A stretch of 22,758 nt of DNA from Oceanospirillaceae bacterium UBA2001. Lineage in GTDB: Bacteria; Pseudomonadota; Gammaproteobacteria; Pseudomonadales; Balneatricaceae. The notes under the pieces were generated by a model, which had not been told where the DNA came from, did not search any database, and saw only the letters and a list, made by a program, of their open reading frames with translations. Below are positions 1-7,585 of the stretch, one piece after another (position 1 is the stretch's first letter; each line of letters opens with the position of its first letter). The translations under genes and the position numbers were made by a program. The stretch covers positions 1-22,758 of the forward strand of contig DDCR01000057.1 of the NCBI GenBank assembly GCA_002335115.1. The letters run 5' to 3'.

Positions 1-285
1 TTTCGTGCTAATCTCGTTGTCAATAATCACACGCCTGATATAGAGGATAACTGGAAAAAAATTCGTATAGGAGCGTGTGAGTTAGAGGTATCCTACCCCT
101 GTGAACGCTGCGTATTGACCACCATCGATCCTGTGTCCCTTGTGCAACATAAGCAACAGGAACCGTTGCGCACGTTGGCACAATACCGGCGTTTAGAGAC
201 GGGTGGTGTTGGGTTTGGTATAAACCTTACGGTGTCTTTAGCGGGTCCTATTGCTGTTGGTGATACGGTTGTGATTTTAGAATAG
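1..285 (+). CDS. MOSC-domain protein (YcbX-like), C-terminal part only
   Basis: Reading frame 1 is open from the window edge to TAG at 283-285, giving the last 94 residues of a protein that begins outside the window. The fragment carries the MOSC C-terminal signature: FRANLVV at the start, W-KKIRIG near residue 18, a PCERC motif (Cys34 and Cys37 of the fragment), then EPLRTLAQYR and VGFGINL, ending in G-I-VGD. MOSC proteins of the YcbX/mARC kind bind a molybdenum cofactor through a conserved cysteine and reduce N-hydroxylated or other N-oxygenated compounds. E. coli YcbX has a ferredoxin domain after the MOSC domain. This protein stops right after the MOSC domain, so it would need a separate electron donor. 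Family assignment is good; the substrate is unknown. Confidence 0.8.
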   Translation, partial: FRANLVVNNHTPDIEDNWKKIRIGACELEVSYPCERCVLTTIDPVSLVQHKQQEPLRTLAQYRRLETGGVGFGINLTVSLAGPIAVGDTVVILE

Positions 286-369
286 GATAATGGAAATAGA
301 TTAAAAGCTTTGCTGCAGGCCAATGATGTCCGCGATCTACAGTTTTGCTTTCGTGTTGAGACAATCGCT

Positions 370-392
370 ACTGCGCTTCTATAAAACGCAGT
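370..392 (+). other. Inverted repeat downstream of the MOSC gene
   Basis: ACTGCG (370-375) and CGCAGT (387-392) form a perfect 6-bp stem with an 11-base loop, 85 bases after the MOSC stop codon. No clear T-run follows, so it is at best a weak terminator. The rest of the 286-485 gap shows no convincing sigma-70 promoter, although the four-gene operon starting at 486 should have one here. Confidence 0.25.
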
Positions 393-485
393 GACTGTTT
401 AGCCTATCGATTTAGTTTCAGTATTGATTTAGGTATTGTGACAACGCGGCTTTTTGGCTAAGTTGGACGTCATAATAATGCAGCT

Positions 486-1214
486 TTGGAGTTTGATTTG
501 GTAAAGGTATTTAATAGTGAGGGCCAAGCCCCAATTTTGCTAGTGTGTGAACACGCTACTAATTTTATTCCAGCTCTTTTTAAAGACTTGGGTTTGACTC
601 CGACACAGTTGCAAAGCCATATTGCTTGGGATCCTGGTGCCATTGAGACGGCTGAAGCGATGGCTGAAATACTTGATGCACCCTTGATTTCGGCCACTGT
701 TTCACGCTTGATTTATGATTGTAACCGGCCGCCTGATTCGGCCACAGCCATGCCTTTGACATCAGAAAACCAGATCATCCCTGGTAACGTTGATCTGGCA
801 GAGACGTCAAAGCAGCAGCGCGTGACCAACTATTATCGTCCATTCGAAGCCGCTTTGTCTGAGCGCGTGGTGTTAATGGGCATGCCCCTCATGATCACGG
901 TGCACTCCTTCACACCTGTTTTTTTAGGCGAGCATCGACAAGTAGAAATAGGGGTGTTGCATGATGAAGATAGCCGTTTTGCTGATGCATTTTTACAACA
1001 GACGCTCACAGATAGTCGCTTTAATATTCAGCGGAATCAGCCATATGCTCCTACCGATGGTGTTACCCATACATTAACACACCATGCCTTACCCCATGGA
1101 TTAGCTAATGTGATGTTAGAAATTCGTAATGACCTAATAGCATCACCTTTACAACAACAAGAGATGGCAGCTTATCTTGCTAAACACATCGTCTTGGCGT
1201 TAGAGAGAATATAA
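486..1214 (+). CDS. N-formylglutamate amidohydrolase-family protein
   Basis: A 242-residue cytoplasmic hydrolase of the N-formylglutamate amidohydrolase family (PF05013). The family hydrolyses N-formyl or related amide bonds using a metal, as HutG-type enzymes do in histidine breakdown. Visible family motifs are CEHATNFIP near residue 21, HIAWDPGA near residue 45, SRLIYDCNRPP near residue 73, TVHSFTP near residue 139 and LEIRNDL near the C-terminus. No histidine-utilisation gene is nearby, so a role in the local oxidation operon is more likely than in histidine catabolism. The start is uncertain. The frame is closed upstream by TAA at 459-461 and contains no ATG before the conserved region, so TTG at 486 is proposed, without a good ribosome binding site. 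An ATG at 478 is out of frame and soon hits a stop. The stop codon abuts the ATG of the next gene, so the two are cotranscribed. Confidence 0.8.
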   Translation: MEFDLVKVFNSEGQAPILLVCEHATNFIPALFKDLGLTPTQLQSHIAWDPGAIETAEAMAEILDAPLISATVSRLIYDCNRPPDSATAMPLTSENQIIPGNVDLAETSKQQRVTNYYRPFEAALSERVVLMGMPLMITVHSFTPVFLGEHRQVEIGVLHDEDSRFADAFLQQTLTDSRFNIQRNQPYAPTDGVTHTLTHHALPHGLANVMLEIRNDLIASPLQQQEMAAYLAKHIVLALERI

Positions 1215-2606
1215 ATGTCCAACAAACAGCAGGTTATATCACCCATTGACGGTAGCGTTTATCTTGAACGAAATTATGCTCAACCTAAACAGGTCGACCT
1301 TGCCTTAGGCCTAGCTAGTCGGGCACAAAAACAATGGTGCCATAGCTCCCTTGCTGAGCGTAAAGCTCTGTGCCGTGATGCTGTGAAAGCTTTTGTATCA
1401 AACAAAGAGACTGTTGCTCAAGAGCTATGCTGGCAAATGGGACGCCCGATTAGGTATGCAGCAGGAGAGGTGAATAGCTTTGCTGAACGAGCAGAGTACA
1501 TGATTGATCATGCTGATATGGCCTTAGCTCCCTTGCAGCAAGAGGAAAAAGCCGGGTTTATACGCTATATTCGCCGAGAACCAGTGGGTGTGGTCTTAGT
1601 CGTAGCACCGTGGAACTACCCCTTACATACTCCTATCAACGTCATAGTGCCGGCTTTGTTGGCAGGCAACAGTGTCATTTTAAAACACTCTAGCCAAACG
1701 CCCCTGTGTGCCGAGCGAATCTGTCAAGCTTTTGCTCAGGCAGGCCTGCCGGAGGGTGTATTACAATACTTACACATGGACCACCAATCGACGGAAGCAC
1801 TGGTGGCATCTGGTCAGGTCAATCACGTAGCCTTTACGGGTTCGGTGGCAGCGGGTCGAAAGATTGAAGTGGCAGCTGCTGGCCAGTTTATAGGTCTGGG
1901 CCTAGAATTGGGTGGTAAAGATCCGGCCTATATCCGTGCAGATGCAGATTTGGACTATGCCATTGAATCTACCGTTGATGGAGCCTTTTTTAATTCTGGA
2001 CAATCATGCTGTGGTTTAGAACGTATTTACGTACACGAGTCAGTTTATGACGCTTACGTAGCTGGGTTTGTTGCCTTAACCAAGGCTTTTAATTTGGGCC
2101 GTTCCGATGATCAAAATACAACTCTGGGTCCCATGGTGCGCGCATCGGCTGCTGACTTTGTGCGCCAGCAAATTGTTGAAGCCCTTGACCAAGGCGCAGA
2201 AGCTCATATTGATCCCAAAGCATTTCTGATGGACCAGCCTGGGAGCCCCTATATGGCGCCTCAAGTACTGACTCAGGTTGATCACCGTATGCGGGTGATG
2301 ACTGAAGAGAGTTTTGGACCTGTGGTTGGTATTATGAAAGTGGCTAATGATGAAGAAGCCATCGGCTTGATGAATGATAGTGACCTAGGTCTTTCTGCCG
2401 CTATTTTCACCCAAGATATCGACACTGGTATGGCCTTGGGTGACCGAATAGAAACAGGCACGTTTTTTATCAATCGTTGTGATTATCTAGATCCTGCGTT
2501 GGCTTGGACTGGGGTCAAAAATACTGGACGAGGCTGCACCTTATCAAGTTTAGGATTCGAAGCCGTGACGCAGCCTAAGTCCTACCACATTAAAATTAAG
2601 CTATAG
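1215..2606 (+). CDS. NAD(P)-dependent aldehyde dehydrogenase
   Basis: A 463-residue aldehyde dehydrogenase that oxidises an aldehyde to a carboxylic acid with NAD(P)+. The catalytic set is complete: PWN with Asn134, LELGGKDP with the general base Glu231, and GQSC with the nucleophile Cys265 (followed by Cys266). The C-terminal stretch CDYLDPALAWTGVK followed by GRGCTLS resembles, from memory, the ALDH family 21-like group often found beside GMC oxidoreductases. Its ATG directly follows the stop codon of the upstream hydrolase, and the GMC dehydrogenase starts 8 bases downstream. The likely substrate is therefore the aldehyde produced by that dehydrogenase, by analogy with BetA/BetB in choline oxidation. 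Sequence alone does not identify the aldehyde; betaine aldehyde is one possibility. Confidence 0.88.
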   Translation: MSNKQQVISPIDGSVYLERNYAQPKQVDLALGLASRAQKQWCHSSLAERKALCRDAVKAFVSNKETVAQELCWQMGRPIRYAAGEVNSFAERAEYMIDHADMALAPLQQEEKAGFIRYIRREPVGVVLVVAPWNYPLHTPINVIVPALLAGNSVILKHSSQTPLCAERICQAFAQAGLPEGVLQYLHMDHQSTEALVASGQVNHVAFTGSVAAGRKIEVAAAGQFIGLGLELGGKDPAYIRADADLDYAIESTVDGAFFNSGQSCCGLERIYVHESVYDAYVAGFVALTKAFNLGRSDDQNTTLGPMVRASAADFVRQQIVEALDQGAEAHIDPKAFLMDQPGSPYMAPQVLTQVDHRMRVMTEESFGPVVGIMKVANDEEAIGLMNDSDLGLSAAIFTQDIDTGMALGDRIETGTFFINRCDYLDPALAWTGVKNTGRGCTLSSLGFEAVTQPKSYHIKIKL

Positions 2607-2614
2607 AGTGATTT

Positions 2615-4234
2615 ATGGACACATTTGATTACATTATTGTCGGTGGCGGTTCAGCGGGTTGTGTGGTGGCTAATCGATTAAGTGCGGACCCAGACGTGAG
2701 CGTCTGTTTGATTGAAGCAGGCGGCAATGGCAAAAGTCCTTGGGTGAGTATTCCTGCAGGTATTTTTGGCTTATATGGTAATAAGAAATACGACTATAGC
2801 TTTGTCACTGTGCCACAAAAGCATTTGTGTAATAGGGTTATGGATGTCAACCGGGGTAAAGCACTGGGTGGGTCTAGTGCGATTAATAGCATGGTTTACA
2901 TGCGTGGTAACCGTAATGACTATGACGGCTGGGCTGCCTTAGGTTGTGAAGGCTGGTCTTATAATGAGGTATTACCTGTCTTTAAAAATATGGAGGCCAA
3001 TCAGATTGGTCAAAGTGCTGAATACCATGGATTTGAGGGCGAGTTAAGCGTGTCTGAACAGCAGGACGCAAATTCTGTGGGCAAAGTGTTTGTTGCGGCG
3101 GGTCAAGTTGCGGGGTTACCAGAAAATACAGATTTTAATGGCCCGTCGCAATTGGGCTTAGGCATTTATAATGTTAAACAAAACCGTGGTCAAAGGGTGA
3201 GTAGTTATACGGCCTTTTTGCAGCCCGTTGAAAACCGCAGTAATCTCACAATAATGACTCACACCCAAGTATTGGAATTAGACATTGTAGACCAAAAAGT
3301 ATTGGGTCTGACAATTGAAAAGGCGGGTGTAAAGCAGCAGTTGCAGTGCAAAAAAGAAGTCATTCTTTGTGCAGGTACAATTTTGTCACCGCGTATTTTA
3401 ATGGCTTCAGGCATCGGTAATCGTGACGAACTGGATCAATTAGGTATTGACTGTAAACATCATGTGCCTGGAGTGGGAGAGAACCTTCAGGACCACATCG
3501 ACAGTATGGTCACCGTTAGGTCAGCTAAAGCTGAGTCTATCGGGGTGTCGCTTAAAACTTTATTACCTCATGTGCTGCCAGCACCCTTAAAGTATCTTTT
3601 GGGTCGCAAGGGCTGGTGGACCACTAATTATGTTGAGGCGGGTGGTTTTGCCAAAACTAAGTTAGCTGAGGCTGACGACACAGACGCTGATGTACAGTTT
3701 CATTTTACACCACTATATCGTAGTCATCGAGGCAAGAAGTTTGAATGGGGCCATGGCTATTCAGTGTTTACCTGTGTTTTGCGTCCCCTTAGTAAGGGTA
3801 GTGTTAAATTGGCAAATGATGGGAGTAGGCGCAATGTTGAGATTGATTATAATTTTTTTGCCCACTCACATGACCAACAAACGTTGGTAGAGGGAGTGAA
3901 AAAGGCGCGTCAAATACTGGCGTCATCTGAGTTTGATCATTTGCGAGGTGAAGAGATGGCACCCGGAAAGGCGGTTCAAACAGATGCTCAAATTCTTGAG
4001 TATCTGCGCCGCACTGCCTCGACTGTATACCACCCTGTGGGTACCTGTAAAATGGGAACTGATGCCATGGCCGTAGTGCATCCAGCCACCCTAAAAGTGA
4101 CGGGCATGGATAATTTGCGGGTGATGGATGCGTCTATTATGCCAAGCTTGACCAGTGGGAACACCTCCGCGCCCACCATGATGATTGCTGAGCGCGGCGC
4201 CGCTATGGTGTTGGCAGAACAGCAGGGTCAATGA
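2615..4234 (+). CDS. GMC-family FAD oxidoreductase (choline dehydrogenase-like)
   Basis: A 539-residue glucose-methanol-choline flavoprotein that oxidises a primary alcohol to an aldehyde. The N-terminal dinucleotide fold IIVGGGSAGCVVANRL binds FAD. GKALGGSSAINSMVYMRGN is the GMC signature 1 region, and GTILSPRILMASGIG is signature 2. The catalytic pair is visible as His473 in HPVGTCKMG and Asn516 in SGNTSAPT, matching the His/Asn arrangement of choline oxidase. Length fits the family (530-570). The overall pattern resembles BetA, but GMC enzymes of this type act on many alcohols, so choline is only a candidate. It lies between the aldehyde dehydrogenase (8-base gap) and the DadA-like gene (13-base gap to the start chosen here), in one operon. 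Confidence 0.9.
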   Translation: MDTFDYIIVGGGSAGCVVANRLSADPDVSVCLIEAGGNGKSPWVSIPAGIFGLYGNKKYDYSFVTVPQKHLCNRVMDVNRGKALGGSSAINSMVYMRGNRNDYDGWAALGCEGWSYNEVLPVFKNMEANQIGQSAEYHGFEGELSVSEQQDANSVGKVFVAAGQVAGLPENTDFNGPSQLGLGIYNVKQNRGQRVSSYTAFLQPVENRSNLTIMTHTQVLELDIVDQKVLGLTIEKAGVKQQLQCKKEVILCAGTILSPRILMASGIGNRDELDQLGIDCKHHVPGVGENLQDHIDSMVTVRSAKAESIGVSLKTLLPHVLPAPLKYLLGRKGWWTTNYVEAGGFAKTKLAEADDTDADVQFHFTPLYRSHRGKKFEWGHGYSVFTCVLRPLSKGSVKLANDGSRRNVEIDYNFFAHSHDQQTLVEGVKKARQILASSEFDHLRGEEMAPGKAVQTDAQILEYLRRTASTVYHPVGTCKMGTDAMAVVHPATLKVTGMDNLRVMDASIMPSLTSGNTSAPTMMIAERGAAMVLAEQQGQ

Positions 4235-4247
4235 CAGTGATAACGAC

Positions 4248-5501
4248 ATGAATGAGCTTCCTTCAAAACCACAGGACGTGATAATTATTGGTGCTGGCTT
4301 TGTCGGTATAGCCACCGCAATGTGGTTACAAAAAAGTGGCCATAAAGTCACGGTAGTGGATCCAGAGCCTTTTGCTCAAGGGGCTTATTTTGGTAATGCC
4401 TGCACCATAGCAACCTACGCTAATATTCCTGTGGGTACGCCGAGTACCATGAAACAGTTACCACAATTATTGTTCAATGCTAATAGCCCTTTGTCGATTA
4501 ATGGGACTTATCTGCCTTGGCTTTTGCCATGGTTGTTAAGGTTTGCTTGGGCTAGTCGTCCTCATAAAGTAGCGTATATTGGGTCTCAATTAGGCATGTT
4601 GCTAAGTCAAGCACATAGTGCGTTAGTACCCCTGATTGAAGCGGCACAAGGTTCTGATTTGGTTAAAAAAAATGGAACTTTATATTTGTATGCTAGTGAG
4701 GCTGGTTTGGTTAAAGCCCAACCAGACATTGCCTTAAGGCGTCGCAATGGGATCGCTGTGACCGAGTTAACTAAGTCTGAGATTAGCGATTTAGAACCCC
4801 ACTTGAATCCAATCTATGAGCGTGGGTTGTGGTTTGAAAATGCCCAACACCTGCTCAACCCCTTAGATTTGTTAAAACGCATGGGGGCATCAGTGGTGGC
4901 CAATGGGGGACAAATTGTCACCAACAAGGCCATGGGTATTAAGCGCATTAGTATTGATACGCTTAGAGTGCAGTTACAAGACACCAGTATTCAAGGCCAA
5001 AAAGTGGTAGTGGCCGCAGGTGCCTGGTCAAAGGGCTTGGCGCAGCAAGTGGGGGATACATTGCCTTTAGATACGGAGCAGGGGTATCACCTGATGTACA
5101 AGGGCGCAGAACAATTACTTAATCGGCCTGTGGGTTGGGCTGACGTGGGGTTTTATATGACGCCGATGAACGAAGGCTTGCGGGCAGCGGGCACAGTGGA
5201 ATTGGCAGGCCTTAACAATGCAGCCAATCCAAAGCGTTTACAGCTCATCGCTAAGACCATGAAAACTCTTTTGCCACAGCTTAAAAGTCACGACAGTGAG
5301 TGGACTGGTTTTAGGCCATCTATGCCCGACTCTATGCCTGTTATAAGTCAATCTAGTAAAGACACGGGGGTTTATTACGCTTTCGGTCATGGCCATATCG
5401 GGGTGACATTATCCGGTATTACGGGCAAGTTGATTAGTGAAATGATTGATGGAAAAACACCGAGTATGGACATTGCTGCCTTCTCAGCGCAGCGTTTCTA
5501 A
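4248..5501 (+). CDS. DadA-like FAD-dependent amine/D-amino-acid oxidoreductase
   Basis: A 417-residue FAD oxidoreductase of the DAO fold (PF01266). IIIGAGFVG at residues 12-20 is the FAD-binding loop. The following region, GAYFGNACTI, then PVGTPSTMKQLP and the LPWLLPWLLRFAWAS segment, matches the layout of DadA small-subunit-type D-amino acid dehydrogenases. TGFRPSMPDSMPVI and FGHGHIGVTLS near the end are also typical. It should oxidise a C-N bond of an amine or D-amino acid and pass electrons to the respiratory chain. The frame is open back to 4185 inside the GMC gene, but the ATG at 4248 sits 13 bases after the GMC stop and puts the FAD motif at the usual distance from the N-terminus. The substrate is unknown; hydroxyproline, sarcosine-like and D-amino acid substrates all remain possible. 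Confidence 0.82.
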   Translation: MNELPSKPQDVIIIGAGFVGIATAMWLQKSGHKVTVVDPEPFAQGAYFGNACTIATYANIPVGTPSTMKQLPQLLFNANSPLSINGTYLPWLLPWLLRFAWASRPHKVAYIGSQLGMLLSQAHSALVPLIEAAQGSDLVKKNGTLYLYASEAGLVKAQPDIALRRRNGIAVTELTKSEISDLEPHLNPIYERGLWFENAQHLLNPLDLLKRMGASVVANGGQIVTNKAMGIKRISIDTLRVQLQDTSIQGQKVVVAAGAWSKGLAQQVGDTLPLDTEQGYHLMYKGAEQLLNRPVGWADVGFYMTPMNEGLRAAGTVELAGLNNAANPKRLQLIAKTMKTLLPQLKSHDSEWTGFRPSMPDSMPVISQSSKDTGVYYAFGHGHIGVTLSGITGKLISEMIDGKTPSMDIAAFSAQRF

Positions 5502-5517
5502 TCTGTGTGTTAGGTGT

Positions 5518-6138
5518 TCAAGTTGGGGTCCTTCTTTGGGTGACAGGTAATCCTGATATGGTCCCTTCTTTGATGACGGTTGGTGCATAGGCTTTGCGAC
5601 TGAATACGCGCTCTAAAAATGGTTTAAAAAAGGCTAAGGGTTGGCTGTCATAATGTGGGTCAAAGCAGTTTTGATCCCAGCGTTCACAAAAATCAACCGC
5701 AGTTTGATAATAAGCATGACTATGGTAACGATCACGTTCATTGGGGTTCCAGCCTGCTAAGTGATGGGCGTAGTAGATCATTTGAAAAGCACCATGATGC
5801 TCTACAACCCAAGTGACTTCCTCACTGACGAAAGGTCGTATTATTTCTGCTGCCATGCGGTCGTGATTCTGTGGGGCCAAACCGTCGCCGATATCGTGTA
5901 GTAAAGCAGCCACAACCCAATCATCATTAGCTCCCTCGCGCCAAGCTCTGGTTGCAGATTGCAAACCATGTTCCAAGCGGCTTATGGCATATCCCTCTAT
6001 GCTTTGGTGACCCTGTCGCTCGAGTTGTTCATATAATCGATGTGCCGTTTTGGCATTGAACTCATGCTCGAACTCTTGCAATATGGCGTAATCTTCTTGG
6101 GTGCCATGTTTCATTTCGGTAAAGCTGACGGTGGCCAT
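5518..6138 (-). CDS. HD-domain protein, putative PhnZ/TmpB-like diiron oxygenase
   Basis: A 206-residue HD-domain protein. The metal ligands expected of the PhnZ/TmpB/inositol-oxygenase group can be placed: His57 in LEHGLQSA, His81-Asp82 in ALLHDIG, His92 in QNHD, His115 in EHHGAF and Asp155 in ERWDQ. These enzymes use a mixed-valent diiron centre and O2 to cleave a C-P or C-C bond next to a hydroxylated carbon. Against the PhnZ sequence as I recall it, the substrate-side residues differ: the Tyr-x-x-Glu before AI-QLEH is replaced by Ile-Glu-Gly-Tyr (47-50), and the phosphonate-contacting Lys four residues after the fifth ligand is Gln119. An oxygenase on a different substrate, or an ordinary HD phosphohydrolase, are both possible. 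The ATG at 6138 has GGAG 8 bases upstream. It follows the PhyH gene by 19 bases in the same unit. Confidence 0.75.
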   Translation of the reverse strand: MATVSFTEMKHGTQEDYAILQEFEHEFNAKTAHRLYEQLERQGHQSIEGYAISRLEHGLQSATRAWREGANDDWVVAALLHDIGDGLAPQNHDRMAAEIIRPFVSEEVTWVVEHHGAFQMIYYAHHLAGWNPNERDRYHSHAYYQTAVDFCERWDQNCFDPHYDSQPLAFFKPFLERVFSRKAYAPTVIKEGTISGLPVTQRRTPT

Positions 6139-6157
6139 GGCCTATACTCCAGATCTT

Positions 6158-7006
6158 TTATTGATTATCACCTTGAATACGCTTAAGTTTTGTATGCAGA
6201 GATTGCTGCCTTAGCCATGCTTTTTTATCAAAATTGCTGAGGGCCGGCTGGTCTGTTTGAAAGTGACCATAGTCATCCACGCCACGCACTAATATAGCAG
6301 AATCTTGTTGCTGTTTTAATTGTTTTACCACGGGATTAATGTATTGAATATTGAGTCCAATACGACGGTCATCACTGACATTGGGTTTGGAGCAATGCAG
6401 GGTCCACCCGTGATGAAAAGAGGCTTGGCCCGCAGTGAGGCTAACCACTACACTTTCGTTGGCGTTTACGCCTTGGACCGTTTGGCCACTTAGCAACACA
6501 TTATTAGCATCTTCTGTGGTGTGATGCTTTTGTTGCCCATTGATGTGGCTGTTGGGTATCATATGCATGCAACCGCTGGCCTCGCTAGCTTCAGATAACG
6601 CCAACCAAACACTGACCTGAGCGTCAGAATCTAAGCCCCAATAAGTCAGGTCTTGATGCCAACTGACGTGGCTTTCAGTATGGGCTTCTTTGATGATATA
6701 GGTGGTGTTGTAAAGCAATATATTTGGCCCTATCAACTGTTCAATAACATCAAGTAGCTGAGGTAAGGTTGCCAGTTTAAAGGGTGAGTTCATGGCCGTG
6801 TGAATTTTGAATTGGTAGTGCATTGGACCACGCTCGGCTTCAACGGCTTCCAAAATGGAGCGATGGGCCAAGGCCTCCTTTGGATTAATAATGGGCACCG
6901 CCGTTAAAAAACCTTGTGCATCATAAAGTGACTTTAAACAATCTTTCACGGTCAAACTCCATTGCCATTCATGTAGGATACTGCCATTTTTCCAAATAGC
7001 TGACAA
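6158..7006 (-). CDS. PhyH-family Fe(II)/2-oxoglutarate dioxygenase
   Basis: A 282-residue (maximum) phytanoyl-CoA dioxygenase-family enzyme (PF05721) that hydroxylates an unactivated carbon with O2 and 2-oxoglutarate. The iron triad is visible: His117 and Asp119 in SWHQDLTYWG, and His204 in WTLHCSKPN. Arg214/Arg215 in SDDRRIGLN is the expected 2-oxoglutarate anchor. ASGCMHMIPNSH is the usual mid-domain motif. It is first in a two-gene unit with the HD protein, the arrangement of phnY-phnZ and tmpA-tmpB. It lacks the ectoine hydroxylase motifs. No ATG is available at the N-terminus: the frame is closed by TAG at 7013-7015, TTG at 7006 has no ribosome binding site, while GTG at 6949-6947 has GGAG 7 bases upstream. 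The protein may therefore be 263 residues, though the extension includes a helix (SLTVKDCLKSLY) that fits the family. Confidence 0.85.
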   Translation of the reverse strand: MSAIWKNGSILHEWQWSLTVKDCLKSLYDAQGFLTAVPIINPKEALAHRSILEAVEAERGPMHYQFKIHTAMNSPFKLATLPQLLDVIEQLIGPNILLYNTTYIIKEAHTESHVSWHQDLTYWGLDSDAQVSVWLALSEASEASGCMHMIPNSHINGQQKHHTTEDANNVLLSGQTVQGVNANESVVVSLTAGQASFHHGWTLHCSKPNVSDDRRIGLNIQYINPVVKQLKQQQDSAILVRGVDDYGHFQTDQPALSNFDKKAWLRQQSLHTKLKRIQGDNQ

Positions 7007-7241
7007 GAGTCGCTAGTCAGGGTAGTTGATAAGGGTAGGACATAGGAGCACCTATAGACGAAGTGACAGGGCCCAATAACCACCCACACTAGTTAAGGTG
7101 GGAGATGCTGTGCAGAAACTTTGATGGTCTGTATGACGCATAGTGCTGCGCCAAATGCTGGTGGGCATGCGCCAACTACTCTGACGCTTTAATCAGTGTT
7201 AAGGTAGAGGATGGGTTCATTTTACTAAGGAACTTTTGCGC
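7007..7241. promoter_or_regulatory. Divergent intergenic region between the PhyH-HD unit and yqcC
   Basis: This 235-base gap contains two perfect copies of TGCGCCAA (7147-7154 and 7168-7175) spaced exactly 21 bases apart, on one face of the helix, and a short hairpin ATAGG-AGCA-CCTAT at 7042-7055. A second possible stem pairs CCACC and GGTGG around 7080-7103. No clear -35/-10 pair was found on either strand. The repeats are candidates for a regulator site controlling the PhyH-HD unit; this is inference from spacing only. Confidence 0.3.
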
Positions 7242-7565
7242 ATGACCAGCTTGCATCAAGACTTGCTTCGAGAAATTGGCATTTTGCAATTAGAATTGCA
7301 AACTGCTGGGCTATGGAGTGATCTGGCTCCTTCTGAGGATGCCTTAATGAGTAGCGAGCCTTTTTGTTGTGACTTGATGGGTTTTGCCGAATGGTTGCAG
7401 TGGATTTTTATTCCGAGGCTGACTTATTTGATAGAAACAGAGGGTCAGTTGCCTCGTAAAAGTAGTATTTATCCTATGGCACAAGAGGCATTTGTGCATT
7501 TAGAAGACAATATTAAAGGTCTGATGGGTAGCATTAAACGACTAGACACTATACTCACTGAATAA
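7242..7565 (+). CDS. yqcC: YqcC family protein (DUF446)
   Basis: A 107-residue acidic helical protein of the YqcC family. Characteristic stretches are the LWS-L-PSEDALMSSEPFCCD region, FAEWLQWIFIPRL and the later AQEAFVHLE. In E. coli yqcC sits next to the tRNA pseudouridine synthase gene truC; no truC is in this window. The function of YqcC is not established. The ATG at 7242 is preferred over the in-frame TTG at 7236, because AAGGA lies about 10 bases before the ATG and only 4 before the TTG. It is a single gene, flanked by the divergent PhyH unit and convergent with the transporter genes. Confidence 0.82.
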   Translation: MTSLHQDLLREIGILQLELQTAGLWSDLAPSEDALMSSEPFCCDLMGFAEWLQWIFIPRLTYLIETEGQLPRKSSIYPMAQEAFVHLEDNIKGLMGSIKRLDTILTE

Positions 7566-7585
7566 ACCTTTAAAAGATGCTCCAC

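Noticed and set aside
1215..4234. Calling the ALDH and GMC genes betB and betA
   Set aside because: The ALDH resembles a different subfamily, there is no BetI regulator or BetT transporter, and GMC enzymes of this type have many substrates.
4091..4351. Minus-strand open frame across the GMC/FAD gene junction
   Set aside because: It lies opposite two well-supported coding regions and has no family features.
6158..7006. Ectoine hydroxylase (EctD) as identity of the PhyH gene
   Set aside because: The sequence after HQD (LTYWGLDSD) does not match the EctD signature, and no ectoine genes are nearby.
5518..7006. True PhnY/PhnZ or TmpA/TmpB phosphonate pathway
   Set aside because: The HD protein lacks the phosphonate-side residues recalled for PhnZ, and no phosphonate transporter, phn or tmp regulator genes are present. 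It is kept as a relative, not an orthologue.
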